Source of the DNA: Adiantum capillus-veneris
Lineage: Eukaryota; Streptophyta; Polypodiopsida; Polypodiales; Pteridaceae
Reading direction: 5' to 3'
Assembly (NCBI GenBank): GCA_014529385.2
Contig: CM043945.1
Coordinates: 150,008,741-150,072,740, forward strand
Length of the DNA: 64,000 bases
Shown here in pieces: positions 32,060-43,834 of this stretch. How positions within the stretch are numbered: the first letter of the stretch is position 1; every line of letters begins with the position of its first letter. The notes under the pieces are model-generated. The model was not told the DNA's origin. It worked only from the letters and a program-made list of their open reading frames with translations, and did not search any database. The translations under genes and the position numbers were made by a program.

Positions 32060-33394
32060 ATCTAGCACCAAACGAGGGTCCAATCCTCTTGTCTTGATCC
32101 TCGAAAGTCAACATGCAACGCACCCTCTTCACGTATTATGAGCGCCACTATTCTAGAAAAATGTGTCTCAGCTTAATATGGTGTCATTTTCCATTTCAAA
32201 ACTGTCGATTGGGAAAAGGGAAAAATCCTCCCGAAAATAGAAAAAAATAGTATAAAAAATCGAATAAATAACCCATTTTTTTCAAATCTCCTCTTACCTG
32301 TGTGAGCTATACATAGTATCTCTACATATAGGTCAACATTAGCAAATTCAAGGAAAGGAATTTTGTATGTTTGAGAAAATGATTTTTTTCTATCATTGAT
32401 GAGCGTGTTCCCACACAAGCCGCAGCAATCTATTGATGACGAGAGAGTTTTTTGGTTGCTTCTATGAAATGAAGCTCTTGCCAGTGTTTGCAAAAAACGT
32501 TTTTAGCAACCAATGGGAAAAAGGAAGAGCATTGAGCATTGGTAATCTCCCAGTTAGTGATGGTTTTAGTGCTTTTACCAGTTTTTACACCAAAATCCTA
32601 GTCAATTTCCATCAAAATTATTCTCCAGCCTAGCCATCAATTTTCAGCTTTTGTCCTTTAAAACAACATTAAAGGTCAATTTTCTGTGAGCATTGGCTCT
32701 TGCAAGCTAACTCTATAAAAAACAACAGAGTTAGTTGGAGCAAGGCTTCGTTTAGCGAGAAAACGTCAATATTTTTCCATGCTCAGTTTATTCAAGGGCA
32801 AGGAAAGAATGCAACTCACGTCTGCTTTACCCCAGCCAGTCACGCATGTGAATCTCCTCTGTGTTGAATCTAAAATATCCCACATTAGTGCAATAATGTA
32901 TAGAGCACTGAACGAGGTGTGTTCGTTCCACTTCTCCCATTGATCGTCGTTCTCAATAGGACAACACAAAATAAGGATGCATTTGAATACCATGCTTATA
33001 ATATGTCTTCTCTGCAACCACGCCATTCCAAGCACTTGTCAGAGGGCCTGCATTTAGCTTGGAAAGGTCGTAAGGCTCATTCTTGAAGAGAGACCATAGC
33101 CTTTGAAACTTTTGATTTACCCTTCCTAATTATATATTTTAGGGTAAGATAGAATGGCGACTTGTAGATTTTATTTATCTCGTGCTTCTTTTGAAGGGGT
33201 AACATTTTTTTCTTTGTAGTGCAATGATTCAATATTGTTCTTCATTCACTGGTATGGAGAACCACCATTGCTTTACATCACTAAAAGTACACTATTTTCA
33301 TGCACATGTCATTTTCTATGTTTACCTTTTGACACATGCACATACATACACATGGGTTTCGCTCGGTAAAGTTTGCTCGGTGTATGGTAAGACT
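32060..33394. other. Right interior of the insertion, no recognised gene
   Basis: AT-rich. Short open frames on both strands show no domain. The last 60 bp hold the CGAGC-rich insertion end (about 33360-33394). Confidence 0.5.
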
Positions 33395-35098
33395 CCAACA
33401 CTTGATCTATCCAGCATTGCACATGTTCTCAAATGCATAATAAGCCCTCTTTCCGGCTTCCAAGCGACGCATTGCACAATCCTTCCATCTATGATTGGAT
33501 GGAATCTCAAGGCCAAGGTACTTGAAGCTATCTACCACTTCAAGTTGCTCATTGTTGTATACAATGCATGGATTTTCATCATTGAGGGTCTTTACAAGCA
33601 TAACCTTGGTTTTGGATCCATTCACGATCAGTCCGCTATGTAGGCAAAAGCGTTCCAAGACACTCATAAGCTTTTGTGCATCTTCTAAGGTATGTGCCAA
33701 GAGCACTACATCATCTGCATAAATCAAAAGCATGATCACCGCAATTCTGATCTTAACCTCTTCTATGCCTTCTTGTTGCATAAAATCAAGAACCATGCAT
33801 TCCAATTCATGAATGAGTAGCCCAAAGAGGGTTGGGGAAAGTGGGCATCCTTGTTTGACACCAATGGTGCTTGAAAAAAATTCTGAAATTCCATCTCCGA
33901 TACGTAGTCGACATATCACGTTTTGGTAGATGCAAAAAACTGCATGCATAAATTCTCTAGGCACTTGAAGGCTTTGCATACGTCTCCAAAGATTTCCTCG
34001 CGGTACCATGTCAAAACCTTTCTTGAAATCCACAAAGAAACAATACAACTTTTTTCCTTTCAATCCAGACGCTTCCATAAGAACTCGAAGAGTGACAAGG
34101 TGATCAATAGTGCTATGATGCTTTCAAAAACCTGCTTGGCCTAGCGCACGTTTGCCGTTCTTTTCAGCCCATTCACTTATCTTCATCTCCATGATACATC
34201 CAAATAACTTTGCCATCAAAAAACCAATCATTATAGTGCGGTAGTTGTTCACATTGTTTACATCTCCTCCTTTGTGCAAAGGTTTGATCCAATTTTCACT
34301 CCAATCATGAGGCATGCATGCTGAAGTGCAAGGTTAAACATATTGCATATCCAATATCGTGTTTTCTTGCTTGTACATTTAATCACTTCAGCCTTGACAC
34401 CTTGAAGGTCCCCTGCCTTACGGGTAGCAAGTTTCTCAAGCGCGCAACATACATCTTCAATGGTAAAGAAGGGAGGCATAAACGGAAGGGAGCTCCAACA
34501 CTCCATCTTATCAACATTGGGTTGCTCAGAGAGGTTCTTGCAATGCGTATACATATCCTCAAGAGTCAAGTCACCAAAGCTCTCAACACGCTTGCCTTTT
34601 AAATTTTGCCAAAACTTGCCACATGCATGTGCTTTTTCTTGCGCTAAAAGAAGTTGTTTTTTGACTTCCCACCTTCTCCTCTTTTTTTGAACAAGTGCTT
34701 TGTATGTGTGTGAATGTTCCAAGTAACCTTCCTTGTCTTTGCTTGAATCCAACCTTAGCAATTGTTTTCGAGCTTGACTACATTCCATGTCGAACCATTT
34801 CTTCTTGATGCTACCTTTCTTAGATCTTTTGCAAGACATGTGTTTCAGTGAAAAGCATTCCCTCGCACAAGAGAAAATTACTTCTTTGAAAACTTTCCAC
34901 TTGTATTCTAATGTTGGACTCTCTTGATGTTCTGTCATGCTTAACATTTGGTCTACCATATCAGCATATATAAGTGCTCGTTTGAAGTCTAGACGTAGGT
35001 ACGAATGATTCTCATCATGATTGGAGGCTACATGCTCGGGTCTTTTACCACACTTGAGGTCATTACATAGAATCCTACGATCCGATTCCGGATTTCAT
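33395..35098 (-). pseudogene. LINE endonuclease end and reverse transcriptase (5' part of the split LINE)
   Basis: Minus strand from about 35098: PESDRRILCNDLKCGKRPEH (endonuclease C terminus), a linker, then the long frame 34959-34258 with KKKWFDMECSQARKQLL. After a frameshift near 34290, NNYRTIMIGFLMAKLFGCIM appears. A stop after GQAGF (near 34127) is followed by the frame 34078-33407 with motif A FVDFKKGFD, motif B GVKQGCPLSPTLFGLL and catalytic YADDVVLLA. It ends at the insertion border right after IKCW. The 5' side stops in a (GA)n tract, a normal LINE 5' truncation. It is less damaged than the plus-strand LINE and shows Trp where that copy has TGA. Confidence 0.92.
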
Positions 35099-35950
<852 letters not shown>

Positions 35951-35954
35951 TAAC

Positions 35955-36180
35955 CCGAGCAATATTTCTCAAGCAATGAGAAACCCGAGCGAGTAGCAAA
36001 GTTATTATACAAGTATGAAAACCATGTCATGATCCACAACAACAATCAAAACTACAATTTTAATGCAAGATTTGTCGAGCAATGAGAAACCTAAGCGAGT
36101 AGCAAAGTTATTTAAAAGTATGCAAACCATGTCATGATCCACAACAACAATCAACACTATATTTTAAATTCAAATTTTAA
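35955..36180. repeat. 106-bp tandem duplication containing GAGCGAG words
   Basis: GCAATGAGAAACCCGAGCGAGTAGCAAAG at 35973 recurs as GCAATGAGAAACCTAAGCGAGTAGCAAAG at 36079, and the two units continue alike through ACCATGTCATGATCCACAACAACAATCAA. It resembles the left end of the insertion at 26762 (AACCGAGCGAGCATAAGCAATG). Confidence 0.8.
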
Positions 36181-37261
36181 TAATAAATCTTGCAATTCAA
36201 CAATGCTCATACATCTACAAAGTTTCTAAACTATATCAAGAAACAATTGTCATATCCTATATCCAAAAAAGAGAGATTTTTAAAGAATTCTAAGAGTAAA
36301 AGTGGGATATTGATGCAAAATAGAGAGTAGCATGTTGTGTCTTTTCAACAACAACATTAAAAAATGTTTTAGTTTTCTCTAGTGTCTATGAAGAGTCGCA
36401 CTACTCATCAGTAAAGACATTATGCCTCTGATACTTCTCATGGATGCCAAAATTGTATCGTACATTAGCCACCATGATTTTTGCAATCCCCTCAGCATAA
36501 ATTGGCAACACACTTCCATACCAAAAAAAAAGGATAAGACTCACAATCCACATGTACGAAATATAGAACCTACATCATAGAAACAAGAAATATAAAATTG
36601 AAATTTTTGTTTGAATCATTATCCATAATTCCTACATAACGAACAATGATACCAAAATAGTGACAAAATAGCATACAAGTACGATGGGAACATAACTTAG
36701 AGAGCAAAAGGAAGAGTAAGGTGGAGTCTCACTAGTCAACAAAGGGGTCGACACGCGAAGGCATGTCACCCACATTATCAACACCAAGAGAGTTGGAAGC
36801 CCCCTCTCTACTCAGCTTTATAGGATGAAGTAATGGTTGCACATAATTTGAAATCAAGGCATCATCATTGTCAACAGCTGCACACACCTAACCTGTACCT
36901 AAGCATGCTACCAATATTCGAGTTGTACCACATCCCAACTGCCAACAAAGACCTCCACAAAACCTGCCACAAAAGAATGACTTTGTTGAAGGCCACCACG
37001 CCATAGCTCCCCTAATGATGATCTCGCCTGAGAGGACTCTAGAAAGTCATGCATCATGTAAGAGTCCAAAGGATTCATGCCACATCGATTGAATAGTGGT
37101 GTGCTCCCAGAAAGCAAGGTGGTTGCATGCCATCCCTATGCACCATAAGTAGGAGAGAACAAGGACACTACACCACGACATAGACAATTATAAGAACAAT
37201 AACACTTAACACACCAAATGAGAAACAAACAAGTTAGTATATAGAAGAGCATTACGTCAAT
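36181..37261. other. Region 3' of WDGNHR gene copy B, possible further exons
   Basis: Minus-strand frames at about 36908-37117 are open (for example NHLAFWEHTTIQSMWHESF in one of them) and may be weak exon remnants of copy B, but nothing equivalent is clear in copy A. The rest is AT-rich and empty. Confidence 0.3.
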
Positions 37262-38330
37262 TCGACAACCAGAGGTATTGACATCCTGTAAGCTCCATGA
37301 TGGAGGACCGCAATGCGACGAATAATAGCCAACTCTGATGCAAGACAAAATCTATGAACCCAGCCAATGGTATCTCCTACAAGGGCATGTGTGTTCATGC
37401 TATTCCAAGTTTATATAGAACACATACCAAGTCAGAAAAACATAAAAGACATTGTGTTCTTGAATATATAGAAAGTCATGAAACTTACAAATTCATTCTT
37501 TGCAAGCTACTAAGTAGAGCTATCTCTGGCACTCGTGTAGGATCAATAATTGTACAAAGCACATTGCAATGTTTCTCTCGATCAGAGGAAAATCTCTCTG
37601 TAATAGCAGCCATCCAAGCGACTGTTCTGTGGTTGCCCTCCCACACATAAAACATTTTATCAGAGAGAACTTGAAGATTCGGTCTTTTAGAAAGCTCTAT
37701 CTCAAACTCTTTGTGTATATCAACCCATATTGGGTCCCATGATGAAAGAAGGTCCTTCACAACATACATAAGCACAAGCAAAAAAGAACACTTAGCAACT
37801 ATTTATGATAACAAGAAAGAACACCCAGCAACCAAACAAGAACCGAACTAGAAAAATAAAATACCTGTCACATAAGCTTCCTGCTTCTTACAATTCCAAA
37901 TTGAAACAATTAAAGCTCCTTTTCTTTTGCATATAGCCCTCCTTTGCAAAAGCAACTTTCAATCCACTAACATCATCCCTTAAACCTCTCACCCTTGCAT
38001 AGGGAATCAATCGACATAAAGGAATTGGAGGACAATCAAAACAACTGAAAATGCAAGTAGATTGAAGAATATCCTGTCCTCGATGCATTTAGAGCTTGTG
38101 CTCATCCCCCAACTCTATGTAACTACTACTACTTCATCTCTTGCAACATACGACACTATTTGTAAGCGTGCCTCTTGTGGAGCAAGAGACTCATCAACTT
38201 CATGTATGGAGCCAAGCCCCAAGTCTTGACTTTGCATCTCCTCCTCTTGTGTCTCCAAGCCTTCTATCATATCAATGACAACGACCGCACTTATTTCATC
38301 ACTTCTTTCTAAAATACTTGAAGCTTGATT
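37262..38330 (-). pseudogene. Relic of the WDGNHR gene family, copy B
   Basis: Minus-strand pieces in order: an acidic stretch (IDMIEGLETQEEEMQSQDLG, about 38270-38190); CPPIPLCRLIPYARVRGLRD, then a GY block to about 37895; an intron-like gap of about 100 bp (donor GTATTTTA, acceptor TGAAG) not present at this point in copy A; SSWDPIWVDIHKEFEIELSK; KMFYVWEGNHRTVAWMAAIT; IIDPTRVPEIALLSSLQRMN (to 37485); and, after another gap, GWVHRFCLASELAIIRRIAV at 37378-37262. Shared blocks with copy A (6.5-9.0 kb) are PP.PLCRL.P, WDPIW, and KM.Y.W.GNHR..A. Copy B keeps Trp-Met-Ala-Ala-Ile after GNHR and is better preserved. A stop near 38110 and the lack of a continuous model make it a pseudogene or a poorly resolved gene. 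Confidence 0.5.
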
Positions 38331-38345
38331 TGAAGAATGTTAGTG

Positions 38346-40075
38346 GGTCGCCGTGATGGACGTCTGCAGCATAGCTTTCTAACACTAACATAATATCAAT
38401 ACTCAGGGAAAGTGACTCAGATGGGGCACGGAGACTCTATGAGATCGTCAATCTCACGAAGTGAACCTTAACAAGCAAACACAACAACTCTACAAGCAAA
38501 CCAACACTCATTTGATCAGGGAAATCTGCCTATGTTCTTTCTCACAGCTCTAGATCATGCCATTTTGGCACTCGAACGAACTTGAAATGCAATAAAACTT
38601 TAGGAGGAGGTCTACGACACCTAGGGGCACTATCCCAGCAAGTCTGGTCGCAATCCGACAAGGTACCAAAATCATGATCCATCATAAAAAAAGGTCCTGA
38701 AAATTGCAACATAACTATCCAGAAAGGTCGCCCTATGGTCTAGGGACACTCTCCTATGGTCAAAATGACTATAAACAATGATTTAAGCACTCAAATCTGC
38801 AATTATAGCTCATAGACGCGTAGTCGCGAACCACAACAAAACTGACAATGCTTACACTTGAATTAAAGAGAAAAGAGAGAGGAACACAATGCAAGTTTCT
38901 GAATCAAAAAGGGATTACCAAATCATTAGCTGCAAGGATTACAAGTTTGGAGCAGCTCGTAGCTTGAGCGTACGTTTTTTGAGCTCCCTTCTTTCTCCAA
39001 AGATAAGCCTCCTTTCACATTAAGGTTATTGACCTTTATACCTAGGGCATTCTAAATGGCCAGTGGCCGGCTTACATGGACCTTTACGAATATCATTACA
39101 ACATTACAACTCAGGGAATTGATCCATTACTCTGGAATCAGGATTTACACAGAGTATCACTACACTAGCTTGGACAAAATAATAGACTACAAATGTGGTG
39201 TCCGGCTACGTGTCCGCGGGTCACCGCGACGGACGTCTGCAACATAGCTTTCTGGCACTAACATAATTTCAATACTCAGGGAAAGTGACTCGGATGGGGC
39301 ACGGAGACTCTATGAGATCGTCAATCTCACGAAGTGAACCTTAACAAGAAAACACAACAACTCTACAAGCAAACCAACACTCAATGATCAGGGAAATTTT
39401 CTTATGTCCTTTCTCACAGCTCTAGGTCATCACGCCATTTCAAACTTTAGGAGGAGGTCTATGACACCTAGGGGCACTATCCTAGCAAGTCTGGTCGCAA
39501 TCTGGTCGCAATCCGACAAGGTACCAAAATCACGATCCATCATGAAAAAGGTCTTGAAAACTGCAACAACAAAACTATCCAGAAAGGTCTCCCTATGGTC
39601 TAGGAACACTCTCCTATGGTCAAAACGACTATAAACAATGATTTACGCACTCAAATTTGCAATTATAGCGCACAGACGCGTAGTCGTGAACCACAACAAA
39701 ACTGAAAATGCTTACACTTGAATTAAAGAGCAAAGAGAGAGGAACACAATGCAAGTTTTTGAACCGAAAATGGATTACCAAATCAGTAGCTGCGAGGATT
39801 ACAAGTTTGGAGCAGCTCGTAGCTTGAGCGTACGTTTTTTGAGCTCCCTTATTTCTCCAAAGATAAGCCTCCTTTCACATTAAGGTTATTGACCTTTATA
39901 CCTAGGGCATTCTAAATGGCCAGTGGCTGGTTTACATGGACCTTACAAATATCATTACAGCATTACAACTCAAGGAATTGATCCATTACTCTGGAATCAG
40001 GATTTACACAGAGTATCAATACACTAGCTTAGACAAAATAATAGACTACAAATGTGGTTTCCGGCCAGGTGTCCG
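38346..40075. repeat. 873-bp direct tandem duplication, LTR-like
   Basis: GGACGTCTGCA.CATAGCTTTCT starts units at about 38358 and 39231. The two copies align throughout, including TTTATACCTAGGGCATTCTAAATGGCCAG and the end TAATAGACTACAAATGTGGT, with small substitutions and short indels. The minus strand reads GGTATAAAGG, a TATA-like box. Because a polypurine tract and LTR-type start lie just to the right (40225-40240), I infer that these are tandem copies of the body of an LTR. Confidence 0.85.
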
Positions 40076-40240
40076 ACCAGTTGGGAGCCCGCTTGATTTA
40101 TCCTCAAACATTTCTAATTTGCGTCGTCCCTTGACACGACCTTGTGCAGTCTTGTCATAGGGTTGTCTTCAGCTTTGTATTCAAGGTTGGTCTTGAGTTT
40201 GGGAAGTGCTTTGTCGTTGATCACACTCCCCCCTTCCTTG
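40076..40240 (-). repeat. 3' LTR start and polypurine tract of an older minus-strand element
   Basis: Minus strand: CAAGGAAGGGGGGAG (40226-40240) followed by TGTGATCAACG (from 40225), the expected order PPT then LTR. The LTR would continue into the duplicated 39219-40075 sequence. The matching 5' LTR was not found to the right. Confidence 0.5.
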
Positions 40241-42414
40241 AGTGACTCATATCTGCCATGTTGTTGATACATAATTTTATCTTTGATTTTTGAGACAACT
40301 TTTCTTCTTGTTCTGCATTTGCCTCTTTGTTTCCAGTCTTGGCCACCATGAAGAGGGATTTTCATGTTTTTGAGTTTGTAGAACTGAGCCTCTTTGTGTT
40401 GCTGACTTTATGTTGGTTTTGCTTTCCATGTCCACTGCAATTTGAGTTTTCCACAATAGGTAGCCGGTGTGGCACTGTGTGAGCTACTTTTGATTGTTGT
40501 TGATGACTCTCTCACGGAATTTGTATGCTGTAGGCCATTCTTTGACTTGCCATTGTTTGATAGAGCTTTGTTGTTGACCTTGGAGATAAAAGGTTTTCTT
40601 GATAAGCATATGGAGACCTGCAGTTTTTGCTCCAGGTCATTGTCGATTGATTTGGGTAGTAATTTCCTTATTGCTGATGTAGAAGGAATATATACAAGAA
40701 GTTGATGATGAGGTCTAGATTAGGGTCTTACAACCTGGATGACCAAAGGGAAAAAACTCGGAGGGGAAAAAAGTGCCTTTGGTATATGCTCTTATTGGAG
40801 TTGAGCATTTGGAATTGAAGTACCTATCATGCAAGGTGAGTGCTGGGAGAAATAAAGGAAAAGTGTCTAATGCAAGTGCCAATTATGGGACACTTTATAT
40901 GGTTATGATAAATTTGTCAAACAAAAGCATGTAGTGTAAGAGATGGACATGATGGGTGCTTCAAGGAACAAATGTAGCACATGTGACATCAAAGGACGTC
41001 TCCATAGCTTCCACGTTTCCAAGAAGGGTTTTCGATGTAGAAGCTTCTCCACTCATTCCTCACTGTGCTGAGTGCTCAGTGTCCTTCGGACTTCCTCCTT
41101 CACTTACCACTATACTACAATGACTTTGACTCTTATGCTCACCTATACCATCATGAGCAACACAACGTAATTATACTCAACTCTTCCAGTTTGAGAAATA
41201 TCTAAAATAACTAAGACGCTTAGACCACCGAGAATATTACATGAAGATTTGGGACTAACACCTCGCTCATTAGTGACTTAGCTGTCCGACTCTGACTTTT
41301 ATGCCATGTATTTTTAATGGCGACTTGGACTTACCTGTTCAAGGCCAGAAACCCAATTCCATAAGTTCTGGAAATTTAGGCCTCTTCCATTGTGTTGGTC
41401 TTTGGATGCCACCATTTTGTCGAGTAGGTTGGCATATTTTGGCTCCTCTTGACTTGCTTGTCGTATGTTCACACTGCTTTGTGGAACAAGTCCTTCAACT
41501 CTGATAGGGCTTGATGTAGCCTTTGCGTTATCTTGCACGAGAAGCGGTTGTCGAGATGTGTGGGTTTTTTGTGATTTAGTTTCTAGTGGAAATTTTGGCA
41601 ACCCACTTTGTTTTTGGTCCGTGTGTGATCGTCTTTTGCATTTGCTCCTTTTGCTCGATGACTTGATGGACACTAGGCTTCGGTAGCCAGATGTGATGAT
41701 TTCCTTTTTAGAAGCCTTGCTTTTGTAGTTGATGACGAGGTATCCATCTAGAGATTGTAGCAACCTTCATTGCAATTGGCTTCTGTTGGTTGTTGGTGAT
41801 CATTGCTTGCCTTGGGGTAGAAGCTTGTTCTACATAATTTTTCTTGGTTGCTCCAGATTGAGCTACACTTTTTGGTAACCATATTTGAGTGTTACCTTCA
41901 TAAATCCTTGTGCTTTGAGTACCTTCACTGGAATCATCCGCTGCTTTACCTATTTTTCTTGGGTAACTCGACTAAGGTCTGACTTTAGCACCCATACTTC
42001 TCTTGTTGCCCGCTTGGAAGGTCTTTTTGTCTGCCTTTTGTTGTTGTTCTTTCCCTTGCCTGAGTTTTTTGTATTGATAGCTTGGCTTGCTCCTTGTAGA
42101 ACTCTTTGGTTGAGGCGAGTAGATCTAGGCTGTTACTTTAGGCTTTTTGGCCCAAACATTAATGTTTCCTTTGAAGTAGCCTTGAGCAGTGATTGACTCA
42201 TTTGATGCTACCCACCCTGTCACCTTTTTTGTTGAGGCTAAACTTGTGCTTCATGTATCCAAACTGGGTCCTTGACTTTGATGTGCTCTTTGGATACCAA
42301 CACTTGGTTGACCTTCTTTGGCTTCTTTTGGATGCTTTTTTGTGATGGAAACTTTGATTGATAGAATTTTTGTTTTGATTTCCATTGCATTGTTAGTGGT
42401 TTGGCTCTTGATGT
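40241..42414 (-). pseudogene. Decayed polyprotein remnant of an older minus-strand element (downstream part)
   Basis: Lys/Ser/Gln-rich frames (41314-41763; 42238-42414) with recurrent V[WS]... words such as VSKEHIKVKDPVWIHEAQV and VWVLKSDLS, full of stops elsewhere. No RT or integrase motif. It resumes at 47590-48475 on the far side of the inserted Copia, where the target duplication GATGT flanks the break. I infer a Gag-type spacer of a non-autonomous or dead LTR element; a host gene is possible. Confidence 0.4.
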
Positions 42415-42641
42415 TGTTGGAATTAGGGTTGCAGAGAAACACACACAGCTTGGAGAAGACGAAGGAAGCTCAAGGCACACAATAGAGAGTGTGTTACTTA
42501 GTGTGCAATGGAAAGATAGATAGCCCTAGAGTGATGGGCGTATATACAATGCTCGGGGGGGAAAACCTCCTAAAGAGGGAAAAAATGCCCCGGCGGTCCT
42601 AGTGTGTTCACACACATCACTACCACATGTATATGGTAACA
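42415..42641 (-). repeat. 3' LTR of the young Copia element
   Basis: 227 bp, TGTTGGAATTAGGG...TATATGGTAACA in plus orientation. It differs from 47363-47589 at two positions in the G/A run (about 42557), at one in GCCCCGG versus GCCCCTG, and at one in GGTAACA versus GGCAACA. Confidence 0.97.
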
Positions 42642-42655
42642 AATCCCCCCTGGAG
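42642..42655 (-). promoter_or_regulatory. Polypurine tract of the young Copia element
   Basis: Minus strand CTCCAGGGGGGATT lies directly before the 3' LTR. Confidence 0.9.
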
Positions 42656-42716
42656 TGATGCGGTGAACGAGAGCTGGCACATGAGTAAAGGGAAGTGCCA
42701 TGCCCTGAGGACAGGA

Positions 42717-43226
42717 TCAGTCCACAAAGGGGAGTAAGCCCAAAGCTTTGCGGAAAGCTTCAAGCTTCTCACGAGACAATGCCTTTGTGAAAAGATCTGC
42801 AAGGTTGTCCTCTGTTGGCACATAAGCCAAGCTGATCTCTCCTGCTGAGAGCCTCTCCCTAACATAGTGGTAATGCACCTCAATGTGCTTTGTGCGAGCA
42901 TGAAAAACTGGGTTCCTCACAACTGCCAATGCCCTCTGACTATCAGTGTAGATAGTGTTGGTAGTGTCCTGTCCAACACCCAAACTAGCCATAAGGTGTC
43001 TGAGCCATACACACTCAACCATAGCTGTGAAGACTGCCCTGTACTCAGCCTCACAACTCGAAGTGGCCACAGTAGGTTGCTTCTTGCTCAGCCATGATAT
43101 ACATGAACTGCCAAGCATGAAACAAAAACCACTTGTGGACACTCGCGTGTCAAAACAACCAGCCCAATCTGAGTCCGAAAAAGCATGTAAGTCTGGCGGC
43201 AATGATCCCCCCTTGGGATAAAACAA
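42717..43226 (-). CDS. Copia RNase H domain, 3' end of the polyprotein
   Basis: Removes RNA from the RNA/DNA hybrid during reverse transcription. The frame has FSDSDWAGCFDTR (first catalytic Asp), STSGFCFMLGSSCISWLSKK, SSCEAEYRAVFTAMVECVWL (catalytic Glu), YTDSQRALAVVRNP (Asp) and ends ADLFTKALSREKLEAFRKAL, the usual Copia C terminus. It is the continuation of the RT frame after a one-base indel near 43290 and has no start of its own. All four acidic residues appear present. Confidence 0.93.
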   Translation of the reverse strand: MFYPKGGSLPPDLHAFSDSDWAGCFDTRVSTSGFCFMLGSSCISWLSKKQPTVATSSCEAEYRAVFTAMVECVWLRHLMASLGVGQDTTNTIYTDSQRALAVVRNPVFHARTKHIEVHYHYVRERLSAGEISLAYVPTEDNLADLFTKALSREKLEAFRKALGLLPFVD

Positions 43227-43229
43227 GCC

Positions 43230-43834
43230 AAGATGTAAAGTGCCACTAAGGTAGTGGAAAATTCTCTTGACAGCCTGCCAATGCTTAGACCCTGGCTATG
43301 CATAAATCTGCTGACTTGTGAGACTGCAAACTGAATATCCGGCCTCGTGTTGCATACATAAATGAGGCAGCCAACAGCAGTTTGGTAAAGAGTGACATCA
43401 GCAGGATCGCCAGCATCATGTAGACTCATCTTCAAACCTGTTTCCATGGGAGTGGCAATAGGTTTGCAATCCTCAAGTCCAAACTTACATAGCAATGTCT
43501 CTATGTAACTTTTCTGACACAAGGCAATACCACCATCACACTGCTTAAACTGTATGCCCAAATAATGATGCAACAGCCCCAAATCTTTCATCTTGAAAGT
43601 AGCATTCAAATCAGCCTTAAATTCAGCAATATGTCTCTCATTTGGTCCAGTGATCAGCAAATCATCAACATAAAGAACCACTATGAGAAATACATCACCC
43701 TCACGCTTTACATACAATGTGCTTTCTGTTGGACTGTTACGAAAGCCTTGTTTGACCAAATGAGTGTCAGCTTTCTCATACCAAGCACGAGGAGATTGCT
43801 TCAACCCATACAAAGCCTTGTTACATTTGCACAC
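43230..43834 (-). CDS. Copia reverse transcriptase, catalytic part
   Basis: Continues the polyprotein frame after the frameshift near 43865. It has KALYGLKQSPRAWY, the catalytic YVDDLLITG, LGLLHHYLGIQF, CKPIATPMETGLKM and YQTAVGCLIYVCNTRPDIQF, the standard Copia RT order. At about 43290, inside FMHSQG…, a one-base indel shifts the frame into nonsense to 43088. The true coding path passes to the RNase H frame. Confidence 0.92.

Larger units (their letters stand above)
26762..33394. mobile_element. 6.6-kb insertion in a LINE, 11-bp target duplication, carries host-gene pseudogenes
   Basis: The direct repeat CCAACACTTGA flanks it (26751-26761 and 33395-33405). The undisrupted LINE copy at about 4655 has this word once. 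Removing the insert and one repeat restores the LINE reading order (NAG, stop, IKCW then ALKKYLFD). An 11-bp duplication is within the range known for Mutator-like (MULE) transposons. The ends show weak inverted similarity: left TCGAGCGAGTACTTCCGAGCG and right (reverse complement) CCGAGCAAACTTTACCGAGCG, both 14-15 bp inside the border. The cargo is eS26, uL15 and a chloroplast-protein pseudogene plus a Copia LTR. This fits a Pack-MULE-like element, but I see no transposase in it and the terminal repeats are imperfect. Confidence 0.5.

Noticed and set aside
33395-35098. Independent third LINE copy, separate from 25274-26131
   Set aside because: The two parts are collinear, share strand and meet at the same 11-bp word, so one split LINE explains both better.
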